In this document: positions 11,040-19,920 of the stretch, one piece after another | How the letters are laid out: each line of letters starts with the position of its first letter | Numbering within the stretch: the first letter of the stretch is position 1 | NCBI GenBank assembly: GCA_949316235.1 | Contig: OX438749.1 | Location: forward strand, 16,880,414 to 16,944,413 | DNA: 64,000 nucleotides | Reading direction: 5' to 3' | Origin: Oegoconia quadripuncta | Taxonomy: Eukaryota; Arthropoda; Insecta; Lepidoptera; Autostichidae | Translations under genes and position numbers: made by a program | Notes under the pieces: generated by a model | What the model was told of the DNA's origin: nothing | Seen by the model: the letters and a program-made list of their open reading frames with translations, nothing else | Database searches by the model: none

Positions 11040-11155
11040 TATTTATTTAACACTTTATTGCATATATAAGCATACAAACATACATTGAACAAACATAGGA
11101 CAGAAATTACAATACACAAAAGGCGAGCTTATCTGGTATTATATCAAATATGATA
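11040..11155 (-). mobile_element. LINE 3'-end fragment (family H)
   Basis: It contains 'taacactttattgcatatat' and 'acacaaaaggcgagcttatc', the reverse complement of 22090-22195. On the minus strand it ends '...ataaagtgtta', a polyadenylation-like terminus. Confidence 0.65.
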
Positions 11156-11164
11156 TAATATGTA

Positions 11165-11470
11165 GTTTTAAAAACTAAAGAACACACGCTAGAGTCCACC
11201 ATCCACCTCCTGGCTCCATCATCAGACCTTCGACACCAATTGCAATATGTTTGACTCGTCATAACGAATCATAAGTGCTCAAACATAAACCAGCCACTGA
11301 AAAGTTCCACCATTCACCTCCTGGCTCCCTCATCAGATCAGCTCCAAGATAGCAAATTATAGTAATGTCATCCGAACTACATACATATACCAAGTTTTAT
11401 TTTCATACCATAATTAGAAGTAGGTCAAAATTGACTTCTGAGATTTATTAGTTAAAGATGAAGCTAATAA
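11165..11470 (-). repeat. Repeat family I copy
   Basis: It includes 'ccaccatccacctcctggct', 'catcatcagaccttcgacac' and later 'tcacctcctggctccctcat'. The reverse complement of the same sequence is at 35810-36095 ('tggatggtgaaactcttcag', 'gtgtcgatgatctgatgatg'). It is probably a LINE or retroposon 3' region. No coding capacity is seen. Confidence 0.6.
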
Positions 11471-11899
11471 TTTATTCATTTAAAATCAACTACAGAAAAT
11501 ATCTCTTAAATATACAAAGGTGACCTCATGATTCAAGTTTGTGTTATCCATGGTGGAAAGGAATGAGTATCCAATCGCTTCGTGGAGTTATGTTGTTGAT
11601 AAACTATATACTCTTAAAACAACACATTCATATAGGATGTCGGTTTCTGTTACTTGTATTATTATTTTTATTTTATAATGTGATTGCGAATTATTTATTA
11701 TTTATTTAATATTTTATAATATTTTACTTATGTATGTTCTGTATGTATTATGTAAATTGTAATATATATATAATTTTGTCCAAACATGACAGTGCTGCGC
11801 GTGGTTGCATTGTCTGGCTCAAGGAGTCCACGGAAGACCAGCGTCGTGGTATCTAACTGGTAGCTCGGCATATGCTGAGTGGATGCCTTTCGGTGCCAC
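11471..11899. other. Unassigned sequence, partly LINE family M-like
   Basis: Mostly AT-rich. At 11795-11895 'agaccagcgtcgtgg' and 'tcggcatatgctgagtgg' resemble the LINE 3'-UTR motifs at 35545-35640 and 41787-42060. No coding region. Confidence 0.35.
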
Positions 11900-11904
11900 A
11901 TATA

Positions 11905-11965
11905 TATATACTACTCTGTGTAAAAAGTATCGGGAATATGTCAATAAAAAGACCCGCGTAAAAGA
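11905..11965 (+). repeat. Solo mariner-type terminal sequence
   Basis: After a (TA) run, 'ctgtgtaaaaagtatcggga' and 'atatgtcaataaaaa' closely match the reverse complement of the DNA just downstream of the mariner ORF (17137-17178). It is therefore probably the end of a related or deleted mariner copy. I did not find its partner end. Confidence 0.5.
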
Positions 11966-13229
11966 GGTCGTTCTAATTTTTTTACTGCATGTTGGTAGCA
12001 CTGTACTGATTTAGCGCGCAAAGGACATGTCCGCGTTTTATATGGAGGGTGGTTTTTTATTCCGAGTAAATTCCGACCGGGTTGGTACTACACTGATATT
12101 AAAGGTACATAAATGTAGATCGTAAAACCGCTTTAATATGAATTTTGCACACCTCCGTTTTTATAAAATAAATTAATGAAATAACTATGGTGAAATTATT
12201 TTGCGATGCCATTGGCAACACTGGCGATTATTTACTCCACAAAAAATCGATCACGACGATCAATAAAGCAAATCGATTATTAAAACAAAAGAAATTAAAA
12301 CGATTATTAAGGAAAATATTATAACGCATTTTAATGTAGGACTGAAGTATAAATTCTACATCAAATCGAGCACTGAAGGATCGAATTATAAGTTACCGAA
12401 ATATTTTTTTTTTATTATGACCTGGGTTTCTAGCAAAAATGGTTTTAAACGTCTTAACACTTATATATAAAATAATTTTTGTCTATATCTTTATAATTAC
12501 ATTTGATAGATTTGTATGAAATCATACACAAGGATATATACGTAAATAGATTATGATCACACCAATTATAGTGAAAAATATAAAAGACATTAAGTTATTT
12601 ATTTTTGTATTTTATGTGTTTGATAAAGTCACGATCTTTATCCCAAATGGGTTGGTCAGAAATATCCCAAACACAGTGAACAAGATTTTGAAATATTTTT
12701 GAAAGATTTGAGATCATTTTGGCGTAAAAGAAAATACAGTAAAAAACAAGGAAACAAAAATTACTTGAAATTACAATTAGGTACTATGATTGGCACAAAA
12801 ATCCATAAATATGATAAAAAATCACAAATATGCATAATTATATTATAATGCACAAACAAGAACCAGCATTGTTTGCTGTTATACACCGTAAAGTCTGTTG
12901 TTGAGTGACCAGCCTGTTAATGCGATTTGGTTATAGGTATTTTCGGATTGAGTGACAGGATCGAGTACCGATCAGTCAGAAATCGATACTCGATCGATTA
13001 GCCAATCTCAGATCGAACAACCCTATTGCTCTTGTTGTTGGTTATTGGTTTTTTTAAGCGTCCGTGTTGTATGGTGTTCAATTTGTACTTTCTCGGATTC
13101 TTTTGGTTTTATAATTTGTTTGCCAAAAACTAAAGAATTGAATTGCCTTTATAACAACTGATGACTTGACTTTATTACAAGAATTTTTTGATTGCACTTG
13201 ATTTGGACCGGTGATATACGGATTTCTGA
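11966..13229. other. Unassigned intergenic sequence
   Basis: AT-rich non-coding DNA. At 12240-12310 there are dispersed 'cgatta' and 'aatcgat' words. The ORF at 12952-13161 has no recognisable domain. Confidence 0.45.
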
Positions 13230-13231
13230 AT

Positions 13232-13302
13232 TTCTACAACGGTTATTTCATGTTGCACGGGATTTGGACATCGGCGGCTGGATCTATACCCACTCTTGAA
13301 TG
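13232..13302 (+). pseudogene. Possible upstream exon of gene remnant
   Basis: The stretch ends in a consensus 5' splice site, 'CTTGAAT|GTAAGTATT', at 13302/13303. One frame reads a short cysteine-containing peptide (CCTGFGHRRLDLYPLLN) that joins in phase 0 to the frame opening at 13941. There is an in-frame stop just upstream. This is tentative: the splice site and frame agreement are seen, and the gene assignment is inference. Confidence 0.3.
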
Positions 13303-13384
13303 TAAGTATTAATATATTTATATATAAGTACATTTGCCTCATAAGTAATCAAACACTAAACAAAGAAGGTTAGTATAATTTTTT

Positions 13385-13455
13385 TTTGTTATGCACGACG
13401 GGTTGTTACTTGACCTCAATCACACCTGATGTTAAGTGAAGATGAGGTCGAAGAT
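13385..13455 (-). mobile_element. SINE-A tail fragment 1
   Basis: On the minus strand only the LINE-like tail is present: 'cctcatcttcacttaacatc', then 'aggtgtgattgaggtcaag', ending in the A-run (a T-run here, 13380-13388). It is extremely 5'-truncated. Confidence 0.8.
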
Positions 13456-13469
13456 TAGATTTGCAAAGA

Positions 13470-13545
13470 GCTACCTTTTTTTATGCATAACGGGTTGGTA
13501 TTTGACCTCAATCACACCTGATGTTAAGTGAAGATGAGGTCCAAC
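13470..13545 (-). mobile_element. SINE-A tail fragment 2
   Basis: A second tail-only piece in the same orientation ('tttatgcataacgggttggt' to 'aagtgaagatgaggtcc'), 15 bp from the first. Either two independent truncated insertions or a local duplication. Confidence 0.8.
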
Positions 13546-13940
13546 CAAGGTCGTGAATATATGTATGATGTACAAGTAAAGGTTTGTACAACATTGTAAG
13601 TAAAAGATATGCAGGTAATATTGTAGTGGCAGCCTTACAAAGTGGGCCAAGCCGTTTATTATATCATCTTTTCTGTTTAGGCTTAGCCGAGGTATGGACT
13701 CGGTATCAATTTTTTCTGGGATTATAACATCTGTAATAATAAATTGTATGTTTGTGGAATTGCGCTGTATGTGGATTTCCCTAAACCTATAAATAAAATC
13801 TGACAGCCTGGAGAATCAGTGTTGGACTCTGCACATGCTCCATGTAACCAAGCCTCAATCATTGTCCACAGTGCCAATATGGTGAAACTATATTTATTAT
13901 GTGACTTTTTGTTGGTATTTAAAAAATCTTTTACTTTTAG

Positions 13941-14281
13941 GTGACAAACGAAGACCATGTTTGCCGGGAATGCTTCAATCTTTTATTAAGAGAAATAAAT
14001 AATAGGACTGAGGGCACAACAGGTGAACAGCAACTGGGTCATCAATGATTTTGTGTCTGTTGTGGCTTGTCAATGTCTAGTAGGACAGGCAGACAATCTC
14101 GTGCTTTACCTTATGAAGATGTCGCAATCCAAGACCAATCCTTAGCAAGTGGCTCTACCTCCGTAGCCGAACGTACTGTTTCCAGTTCTGACATACAAAA
14201 TCAAGAAAACAACAATAGAAACAAAACAAGAATAAAAAAGAATAGTTGTTCAGTTTATGTCACTCCACCGACAAGAGCATA
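13941..14281 (+). pseudogene. Cysteine-rich gene remnant, possibly TE-associated
   Basis: Opens after a plausible 3' splice site. The frame has 'HVCRECFNLL' (C-x2-C), then one in-frame TGA at about 14046, then 'FCVCCGLS' (C-x2-C), and continues to 14281 with a Ser/Thr/Asn-rich tail. Paired C-x2-C motifs suggest a zinc-binding domain of the kind found in some transposon-encoded proteins. I cannot name it. Its last codons overlap a LINE-G 3' end at 14262. The in-frame stop argues for a pseudogene. Confidence 0.3.
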
Positions 14282-14312
14282 GCTCTTACATCGAAGAAGA
14301 AGGCATTTACCA
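14262..14312 (+). mobile_element. LINE-G 3'-end fragment
   Basis: 'cactccaccgacaagagcat' plus 'agctcttacatcgaagaaga' matches 58800-58847 and the end of the longer LINE-G piece at 60255-60440. There it follows the ORF2 C-terminal codons and stop (...LLHRQEHSS). This copy is only the extreme 3' end. Confidence 0.7.
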
Positions 14313-15430
14313 GGTTAAACACATCACAAGACACAGCTTTAATTAGAGGAAGAATTAGGTTGCGTCACAAAAGCAACAAGATTTATTACAGTTAAGGACA
14401 TCTTGTTAAAAGTAAACTTGTGGTAACACCGAATTTGTGGCTATTATTGTAGTTGTATATTGGCAAGGGAACTGTGCTCATGTGATGACAATTACCTGGT
14501 ACCTTGGATGGGCTCAGAAATGATATTGACTACTCAGTTGGACTATGTACTAGCAAGAGAAGACATAGAAAATGAGGAAAATTAATAATATATTTTAGGC
14601 AAAAATGTGTTTTATTTATTATACTACTTTATTTATTATTATTTTATGCAATTTAAATTATGCACATTCCAGCTCAATAACTTCTCTAATTCAATTCTTC
14701 ATTCTTGAAGCAGTAAGTTCATAAAGATGTTGAGCTGTTGCGAATTTAGTAAAAATGTACTAGATCCAATAAAGTGGATGTTTGTAGGTTTAGTAGTCTT
14801 GCACTTATTGTTTGAGTCTCTAGCAGACTGAACATTCATTCACTCTGTCTCTAGTATCTGTTTGTCAGTTTGGGAGGAGAAAAGTAAGATTACAAATGTA
14901 TGTAACACCACCGAGGTTAATAATTGGATATATCGTTCAGGGCGCACTTTTTAACCAACTTCGAAAAAAGGAGGAGTTTACATATACCCTTACTAAACTG
15001 TGTAATCCTTCACACATACGAAGTGATTATATTGTTAGCTATACCTATACTTATATACTATAGGGCTTAGTGATCACATCTATCTACTCCTCATCAATGC
15101 GTCACAATCAACAACCATCAGTGGGCGCTTTTCGGATGTATCTCACACGTAAAATATGTCGAGAGAACCATTTCTTGTATTTTTAAAACGTAGACAGAAA
15201 ATGCTACTACATGTTAAAAATAAATGACTTCAATCGAGATGTCATACCATACATAGTTATATTTATTGCCGCGGTATCACGACATATTTTTAAAATGTAT
15301 GTACAGAAAGCAATAGAAAGGCTATACTGCGACCAGAATTATAAATAAAAGCTTTATATCCAGCGCCAAACCGATTAGGAGTTGAAGTGTTCGCCAGGGC
15401 CGAAATCGGTCGGAAGCATCATCATCATTA
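14313..15430. other. Unassigned intergenic sequence
   Basis: No coding region or repeat shared within the window. The stretch at 14400-14590 has a coding-like texture ('gcaagggaactgtgctcatg') but is interrupted by stops. Confidence 0.4.
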
Positions 15431-16058
15431 GATGAGCTTCGGTAGAATACACAGAAAAATACTCCAAGAACTTAAATTCCATCAAATTCTAAGAAAGATT
15501 TGTACACCAACATTGACCGAAGTTACAAGTTTATTTATTTTTATTTATTTTATTTTTTATATATGGCTTTTTATATCGTGCTCTTCTAGCACAATAAATT
15601 CTGCCAATGACAACGTATGTAGAGGAAAAATCACGGGAAAAGCTGACCGGTTTTAGAGAAACGATGTATTACTAATTTGGCAAGTTACAAGTTTGACAAT
15701 GACATTTGTTTGACAGTGGGTGGATATTGCTTTAATTAACGACGGAATGTTCGTTTCAAGGAATGAATTGCAAGAGGCTTCATTCTTTCTATAGGCAGGA
15801 GTGTTCGTTTTAAAGTAAATTGTTATGAAACTAGAAAATACATTTTCTCGAAAACGGAGGTTTCTAAAATTCTACAATTTGTACATAACAGCTGGATATT
15901 CAAATACCTATCCAGATATATATAACTTAACCCTGTCGGAATTAATAAATATTAAAGGCCCAATCTGGGACAAGTCCTTTGAGCGGGATCTGTCATTTAA
16001 TTTGTTTTAAACTACACTTTTTGTTGGTCATAGTTTTGAGTCCTCGGCGATTTTTACA
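15431..16058. other. Upstream flank of the mariner ORF
   Basis: It should contain the 5' terminal inverted repeat and leader of the mariner. I could not find a match there to the 3' terminal sequence (17137-17178). Either the left end has diverged or the element is 5'-rearranged. Confidence 0.4.
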
Positions 16059-17132
16059 ATGGAAAATATTGTTGAACAAAGAGTGTGCCTTAAATTTTGT
16101 GTTTCAAATGATATTTCATGTGGTGAATCACTAAAAATGTTGCGAAATACCTACGGCGAATCGTGTATATCGAAAACAAGGGCTTATGAATGGTATAAGG
16201 CTTTTAAAGAAGGCCGAGAAGTAGTAGTAGACTTGCCTCGTTCTGGTAGACCTTCAACCGCTACGACCAAAGAAAACATCGACAGAATCAAGAAGCTAGT
16301 GCTCGAAAATCGACGTATGAGTCTGAGAGAGTTGGCTAGTGAGGTGAACATATCTTTTAAGTCCGTCCACAACATTCTCATTGACATTTTAGGCATGAAA
16401 CGCGTCGCCGCTCGACTAGTTCCAAAAGAGCTCAATTTTGTTCAAAAAGCGCAGCGAAAGCATGTCGCTGAAGACATGGTTTCCCGAGCTTCTACGGATC
16501 CGACCTTTATGAAACGTATAATAACTGGCGACGAGACGTGGGTTTATGAGTACGACATGCAAACAAGCCAACAGTCCTCAGAATGGCGTCTCGAAAACGA
16601 GCCGAAACCCAAAAAACCGCGGCAAAGTCGCTCCAAAATCAAGGTGATGCTGACAGTTTTTTTTGACTACCGTGGTGTGGTTCACTCCGAATTCCTTCCA
16701 GAGGGAGAAACAGTGAATAAAGAATATTATTTAGGCGTCATGAAGCGTTTGCGTGAGAGTATCCGCCGAAAACGTCCAGATTTGTGGCAACACAACTCAT
16801 GGATGCTGCACCATGATAATGCACCATCACACACAGCCATTATAGTGAAAGAGTTTTTAGCGAAAAATTCAACAAAAGTTCTCGACCAAGCACCGTATTC
16901 ACCTGATATGGCTCCGTCTGACTTTTTTTTATTTCCCAAGTTAAAATTACCACTTCGAGGAAAACGTTTTGAGTCGATAGAAGCCATAAAAGAAAATTCG
17001 CTGAATGAGCTAAAGGCCATACCGCAAATAGCCTATGAAAAATGTATGGAAGACTGGGTGAAGCGGTGGAGATGTTGTATTGCAAGCGATGGGGCCTACT
17101 TTGAAGGCGATAAAATAAATTTAGATGAATAA
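16059..17132 (+). CDS. Mariner transposase (D,D34D), intact
   Basis: This encodes a 357-residue protein, within the normal 340-360 range for mariner, that would cut and paste its own element at TA dinucleotides. The N-terminal half (about 1-120) is the helix-turn-helix DNA-binding region, with 'GRPSTATT' at 64-71 and a VPKEL form of the WVPHEL linker at 121-125. The catalytic D,D34D triad is complete: D158 (ITGDETWVYEYD), D253 (LHHDNAPSH) and D288 (YSPDMAPSDFF), with 34 residues between the last two. No stop or frameshift interrupts it. The start has 'ttttacaATGG' context, and transposase genes of this type are intronless. Subfamily is not certain. The right end of the element probably lies near 17180; the left end is unresolved. 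It is followed by a TA run and another TA-targeting element. Confidence 0.95.
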   Translation: MENIVEQRVCLKFCVSNDISCGESLKMLRNTYGESCISKTRAYEWYKAFKEGREVVVDLPRSGRPSTATTKENIDRIKKLVLENRRMSLRELASEVNISFKSVHNILIDILGMKRVAARLVPKELNFVQKAQRKHVAEDMVSRASTDPTFMKRIITGDETWVYEYDMQTSQQSSEWRLENEPKPKKPRQSRSKIKVMLTVFFDYRGVVHSEFLPEGETVNKEYYLGVMKRLRESIRRKRPDLWQHNSWMLHHDNAPSHTAIIVKEFLAKNSTKVLDQAPYSPDMAPSDFFLFPKLKLPLRGKRFESIEAIKENSLNELKAIPQIAYEKCMEDWVKRWRCCIASDGAYFEGDKINLDE

Positions 17133-17180
17133 TTTGTATTTTTTGTTTTATTGACAAATTCCCGATACTTAGTACACTGA
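17133..17180 (+). repeat. Mariner 3' flank and probable right terminal repeat
   Basis: The DNA after the stop codon ends 'ttgacaaattcccgatactt' then 'agtacactgaatg'. Its reverse complement is found again at 11905-11950, so it is a shared terminal sequence of this mariner family. Confidence 0.55.
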
Positions 17181-17207
17181 ATGTATATATATATATATAT
17201 ACATATA
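17181..17207. repeat. (TA)n microsatellite
   Basis: Alternating TA of about 25 bp between the mariner end and the long-TIR element. Both elements target TA, so the tract may have served as a landing site. Confidence 0.85.
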
Positions 17208-17475
17208 CAGGGCGTCCCAAAGTTATGGGACATGAAGGGGAAGTACCTTAAATATTGTAGATAGTGAATTTTGCTCAAAGAAGACTTTATGTTATTTTTA
17301 AAAGTTAGTAATTCTGCATTCATAGATTTTCTAAAAATTACTTGCTTCGGCTGGGAATCGAACCGACTTAAATGTGAAAAAAAAAACACCCTACTTTTAT
17401 GATGCCAATCGAAAGAATAGCTAAAAAATAATAACTCTGCCTAAGTAACATAGTATTTTAAAAGAAAGGAACAAC
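17208..17475 (+). repeat. Left 268-bp TIR
   Basis: Pairs with 17805-18072 over its whole length, with three mismatches (T/C near the 'aaatattgtag' site, one in 'aaaattacttgc', one in 'cgacttaaatg'). It includes the reverse of a perfect pol III box B word at 17354-17364 (GGAATCGAACC). Confidence 0.95.
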
Positions 17476-17519
17476 ATAAAATGATTGAGTCAAATTTCAA
17501 GAAAGTTATTTATTGCTAA

Positions 17520-17726
17520 AGTGATTTCTTCTTTTGGGGATACGTGAAAGATATGCTATACAAAAAGCGATACGAGAACGTAGGCGAGTTGCAAACAGAA
17601 TTGTGCCATATCACATCGAGTGTTCACCATAAAATGATTAGAAAATCAACAGGCAGCGGGCTCATTAAAAGATTGGCGATTTGCGTAAGACAAGAGGGAT
17701 CACATTTTGAGCATTTAATTAATTAA
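17520..17726 (+). pseudogene. Transposase C-terminal remnant in long-TIR element
   Basis: The frame begins within 'DFFFWGYVKDMLY', the form taken in Tc1/mariner-superfamily transposases by the block around the third catalytic acidic residue (DFFLWGYLKD type). It continues through 'NVGELQTELCHI' and 'ICVRQEGSHFEHLIN' to a stop at 17726, which looks like the natural C-terminus. The helix-turn-helix and the first two catalytic residues are deleted, so no active enzyme can be made. Confidence 0.75.
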
Positions 17727-17804
17727 TTTACAAAAAAATACCTACTTAATTGACTACGGCAGTTTCATGTATGTTTTTTATTTGATTAAAATGATTAATT
17801 TCAC

Positions 17805-18072
17805 GTTGTTCCTTTCTTTTAAAATACTATGTTACTTAGGCAGAGTTATTATTTTTTAGCTATTCTTTCGATTGGCATCATAAAAGTAGGGTGTTTTTTT
17901 TTTCACATTTGAGTCGGTTCGATTCCCAGCCGAAGCAAATAATTTTTAGAAAATCTATGAATGCAGAATTACTAACTTTTAAAAATAACATAAAGTCTTC
18001 TTTGAGCAAAATTCACTATCTACGATATTTAAGGTACTTCCCCTTCATGTCCCATAACTTTGGGACGCCCTG
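17805..18072 (-). repeat. Right 268-bp TIR
   Basis: Reverse complement of 17208-17475. It contains GGTTCGATTCC at 17916-17926, inside 'tcggttcgattcccagccga', an exact match to the tRNA box B consensus. Confidence 0.95.
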
Positions 18073-18079
18073 TATATAT

Positions 18080-18157
18080 ATTGCTGGTATTTAAGATTAT
18101 TGTTTAGTTTACGATATGTGACACTGAATAAATACTTTTTCTTTCTTTCTTTCTTTC
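18080..18157 (+). mobile_element. LINE 3' tail with (CTTT)n
   Basis: 'gatatgtgacactgaataaa' followed by 'tactttttctttctttcttt'. A polyadenylation-like motif plus a tandem tetranucleotide tail is typical of a LINE 3' end. The same kind of tail, reversed, is at 41787-41815. Confidence 0.5.
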
Positions 18158-18162
18158 AATAA

Positions 18163-18425
18163 TATAATCTAACTAATATTATACATGCGAAAGTTTGGAT
18201 GTTTGTTTGTTTGTTTATTTGTTTGTTTGTTTGTTGCTCCATTACAGCGAAACGGATGAATGGATTGGGATGAAATTTGGTATATTGGTAGAACATACCC
18301 TGAATTAAAACATAGGATACTTTTTATCCCGATATAGTGAATAGTTCCCGCGGGATAAACAAATTTCCGCGATAAAGTTATTCAAAGCAGGCGAAAAGCT
18401 AAAGGCGTGGGCGGAAAGCTAGTTT
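18163..18425 (+). repeat. Repeat D, best plus-strand copy
   Basis: Runs from 'ctaactaatattatacatgc' through a GTTT-rich tract (18200-18235), 'acagcgaaacggatgaatgg', 'ggtatattggtagaacatac' and 'cccgcgggataaacaaattt' to 'gtgggcggaaagctagttta'. It pairs with an opposite-orientation copy 365 bp downstream. Confidence 0.85.
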
Positions 18426-18789
18426 ATAATAAAAACGTTCAACTCGGACGCTATGCCTTCCTAAGATACTGTCCATCATCGCCGAATACTCTAATGCTAC
18501 TATTATTTAATTTATCAGTTACATACTACAATTAAATGAGATAATAATGTCATACTTAACTAATGTAGAACGTGTTAACTGGCAAATATATACGCGAAAA
18601 GCGAAGGTATATTTATAATTAAGGTAATAAGTCAGTGTAAGGGATCTTGACAGCGATACGTTAAGTGTAACGGTTCTAAACATATTTTAATTTGGATCAC
18701 CTTTGTCACGAGGGAAACCAATTAGAAAAAAATCACATCCATTCCCTTAAAAATGTCCATTGCCGTGACCTAAACGAATCGAATTATTA
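18426..18789. other. Unassigned spacer between repeat D copies
   Basis: AT-rich non-coding DNA. Nothing recognisable. Confidence 0.5.
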
Positions 18790-19055
18790 AATACTAGCTT
18801 TTCGTCCGCGACTTCACCTACGTTTTTTGTTTATCCCTCGTGAACTACTCACTTTATTGGGATAAATATCTATCTATCCTATGTCTTAACCCAGGGTATA
18901 TTCTACCTATATACCAAATTTCATCTAAATCCGTTCATCCGTTTCGCCGTAATCGAGCAACAAACAAACAAACAAATAAATAAATAAACAAACAAATATA
19001 CAAACAAACAAACATCCAAACTTTCGCATTTATAATATTAGTTAGATTTTTTTTT
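18790..19055 (-). repeat. Repeat D, minus orientation
   Basis: Starts 'atactagcttttcgtccgcg' and ends 'cgcatttataatattagtta'. The (GTTT) tract is expanded here into mixed 'acaaacaaataaataaataa'. Together with 18163-18425 it forms a head-to-head inverted pair. Confidence 0.85.
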
Positions 19056-19299
19056 AATCTTTATTTAGTTAGATTTTGTAATGGATGACTTTGCATCCAA
19101 ATATTTAAATTTATGGTAATATAAAGTATAAATCTGTAATTGACATATTACATAAACCTATTTGAAATGCTGTTGTTGATTCTATATCAATAATTTTTTA
19201 AAATAAGTCTCTCCCATGATGCGATTTGTATCGCTTTCCATGAGAGGATTTGCCCAAATTACACAGTGTGTAGTTCAGTTGGTGATTGCAGTTTTTGGA

Positions 19300-19920
19300 C
19301 TCGGCTATCACGACCCCATAGTCGGCTTTAACGAAACCTACGGGAAGAGACTGATAAGAAAAGCATAATGATCAACCTGTCTTAGTCTACTGCTGGTCAA
19401 CTATGTTATTGAAACCACCTTACAAAGAGCAGTAGGGCGTTCCTTACTACGTTTTCTGATACGTGGTTTCCGCTCTAGAACTAGTTTTCCTGAATTGATT
19501 CTGCAGCAGATGTAGCCAGCCCATTGCCACTTCAGCTTAGTTATGTCTACTGCTCCTAGTCTCTGAAGAATCGTCTTATTTATCTATAGCTCTTATTTAT
19601 CTATAGACGTATGGACTAATATCGATCATTACTGGTAGACGCGCCGAAGATAATTGAAAGAGACTTTATTGAATCTGGCTTTTGAAATGCTGCTTGAGTC
19701 TTTGAGTCCATCTGTTGGTCTCCCAAACTGTAAAGTTTACTCGAAGTATGGCATGCTATCAATTATAACCAGTCATGAATCTACATGATCGTTAAACATG
19801 ACCTTGGGTCTCGTCAAAGTTCATACTTTATCCCACGCGCTGGGAGAGCATTGGCTAGGCTAGGTAAGATTCCGCGGCTATGACAATATCATCGCCAAAG
19901 CGTCCGTGTAAGATAAACAG
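19300..19920 (-). pseudogene. RTE-type LINE ORF2 remnant
   Basis: On the minus strand it keeps pieces of an RTE-clade reverse transcriptase: 'RFGDDIVIAAE' near 19895 (the F/Y-x-DD catalytic motif, here GDD), then fragments of the thumb region, and the C-terminal 'KLKWQWAGYI' near 19530. It is broken by many stops and frameshifts. The LKWQWAGHI motif recurs in RTE pieces at 27480, 27690 and 34955. Confidence 0.7.

Larger units (their letters stand above)
13303..13940 (+). other. Possible intron carrying two SINE-A tails
   Basis: It lies between the donor 'AAT|GTAAGTATT' and the acceptor 'TTTTACTTTTAG|GTGACA'. It contains two SINE-A 3'-tail fragments. If the exons are not real, this is simply unassigned non-coding DNA. 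Confidence 0.3.
17208..18072 (+). mobile_element. Long-TIR Tc1/mariner-type element, non-autonomous
   Basis: An 865-bp element bounded by TA on each side (17206-17207 and 18073-18074). It starts 'cagggcgtcccaaagttatg' and ends with the exact reverse complement. The terminal inverted repeats are 268 bp each and differ at only three positions. The 329-bp interior keeps the last part of a DDE/D transposase reading frame. A deletion derivative of a larger autonomous element is the simplest reading. Confidence 0.92.

Noticed and set aside
16184..17389. Minus-strand ORFs of 83-126 codons over the mariner and long TIR
   Set aside because: Antisense to the transposase or inside the inverted repeat; no domain.
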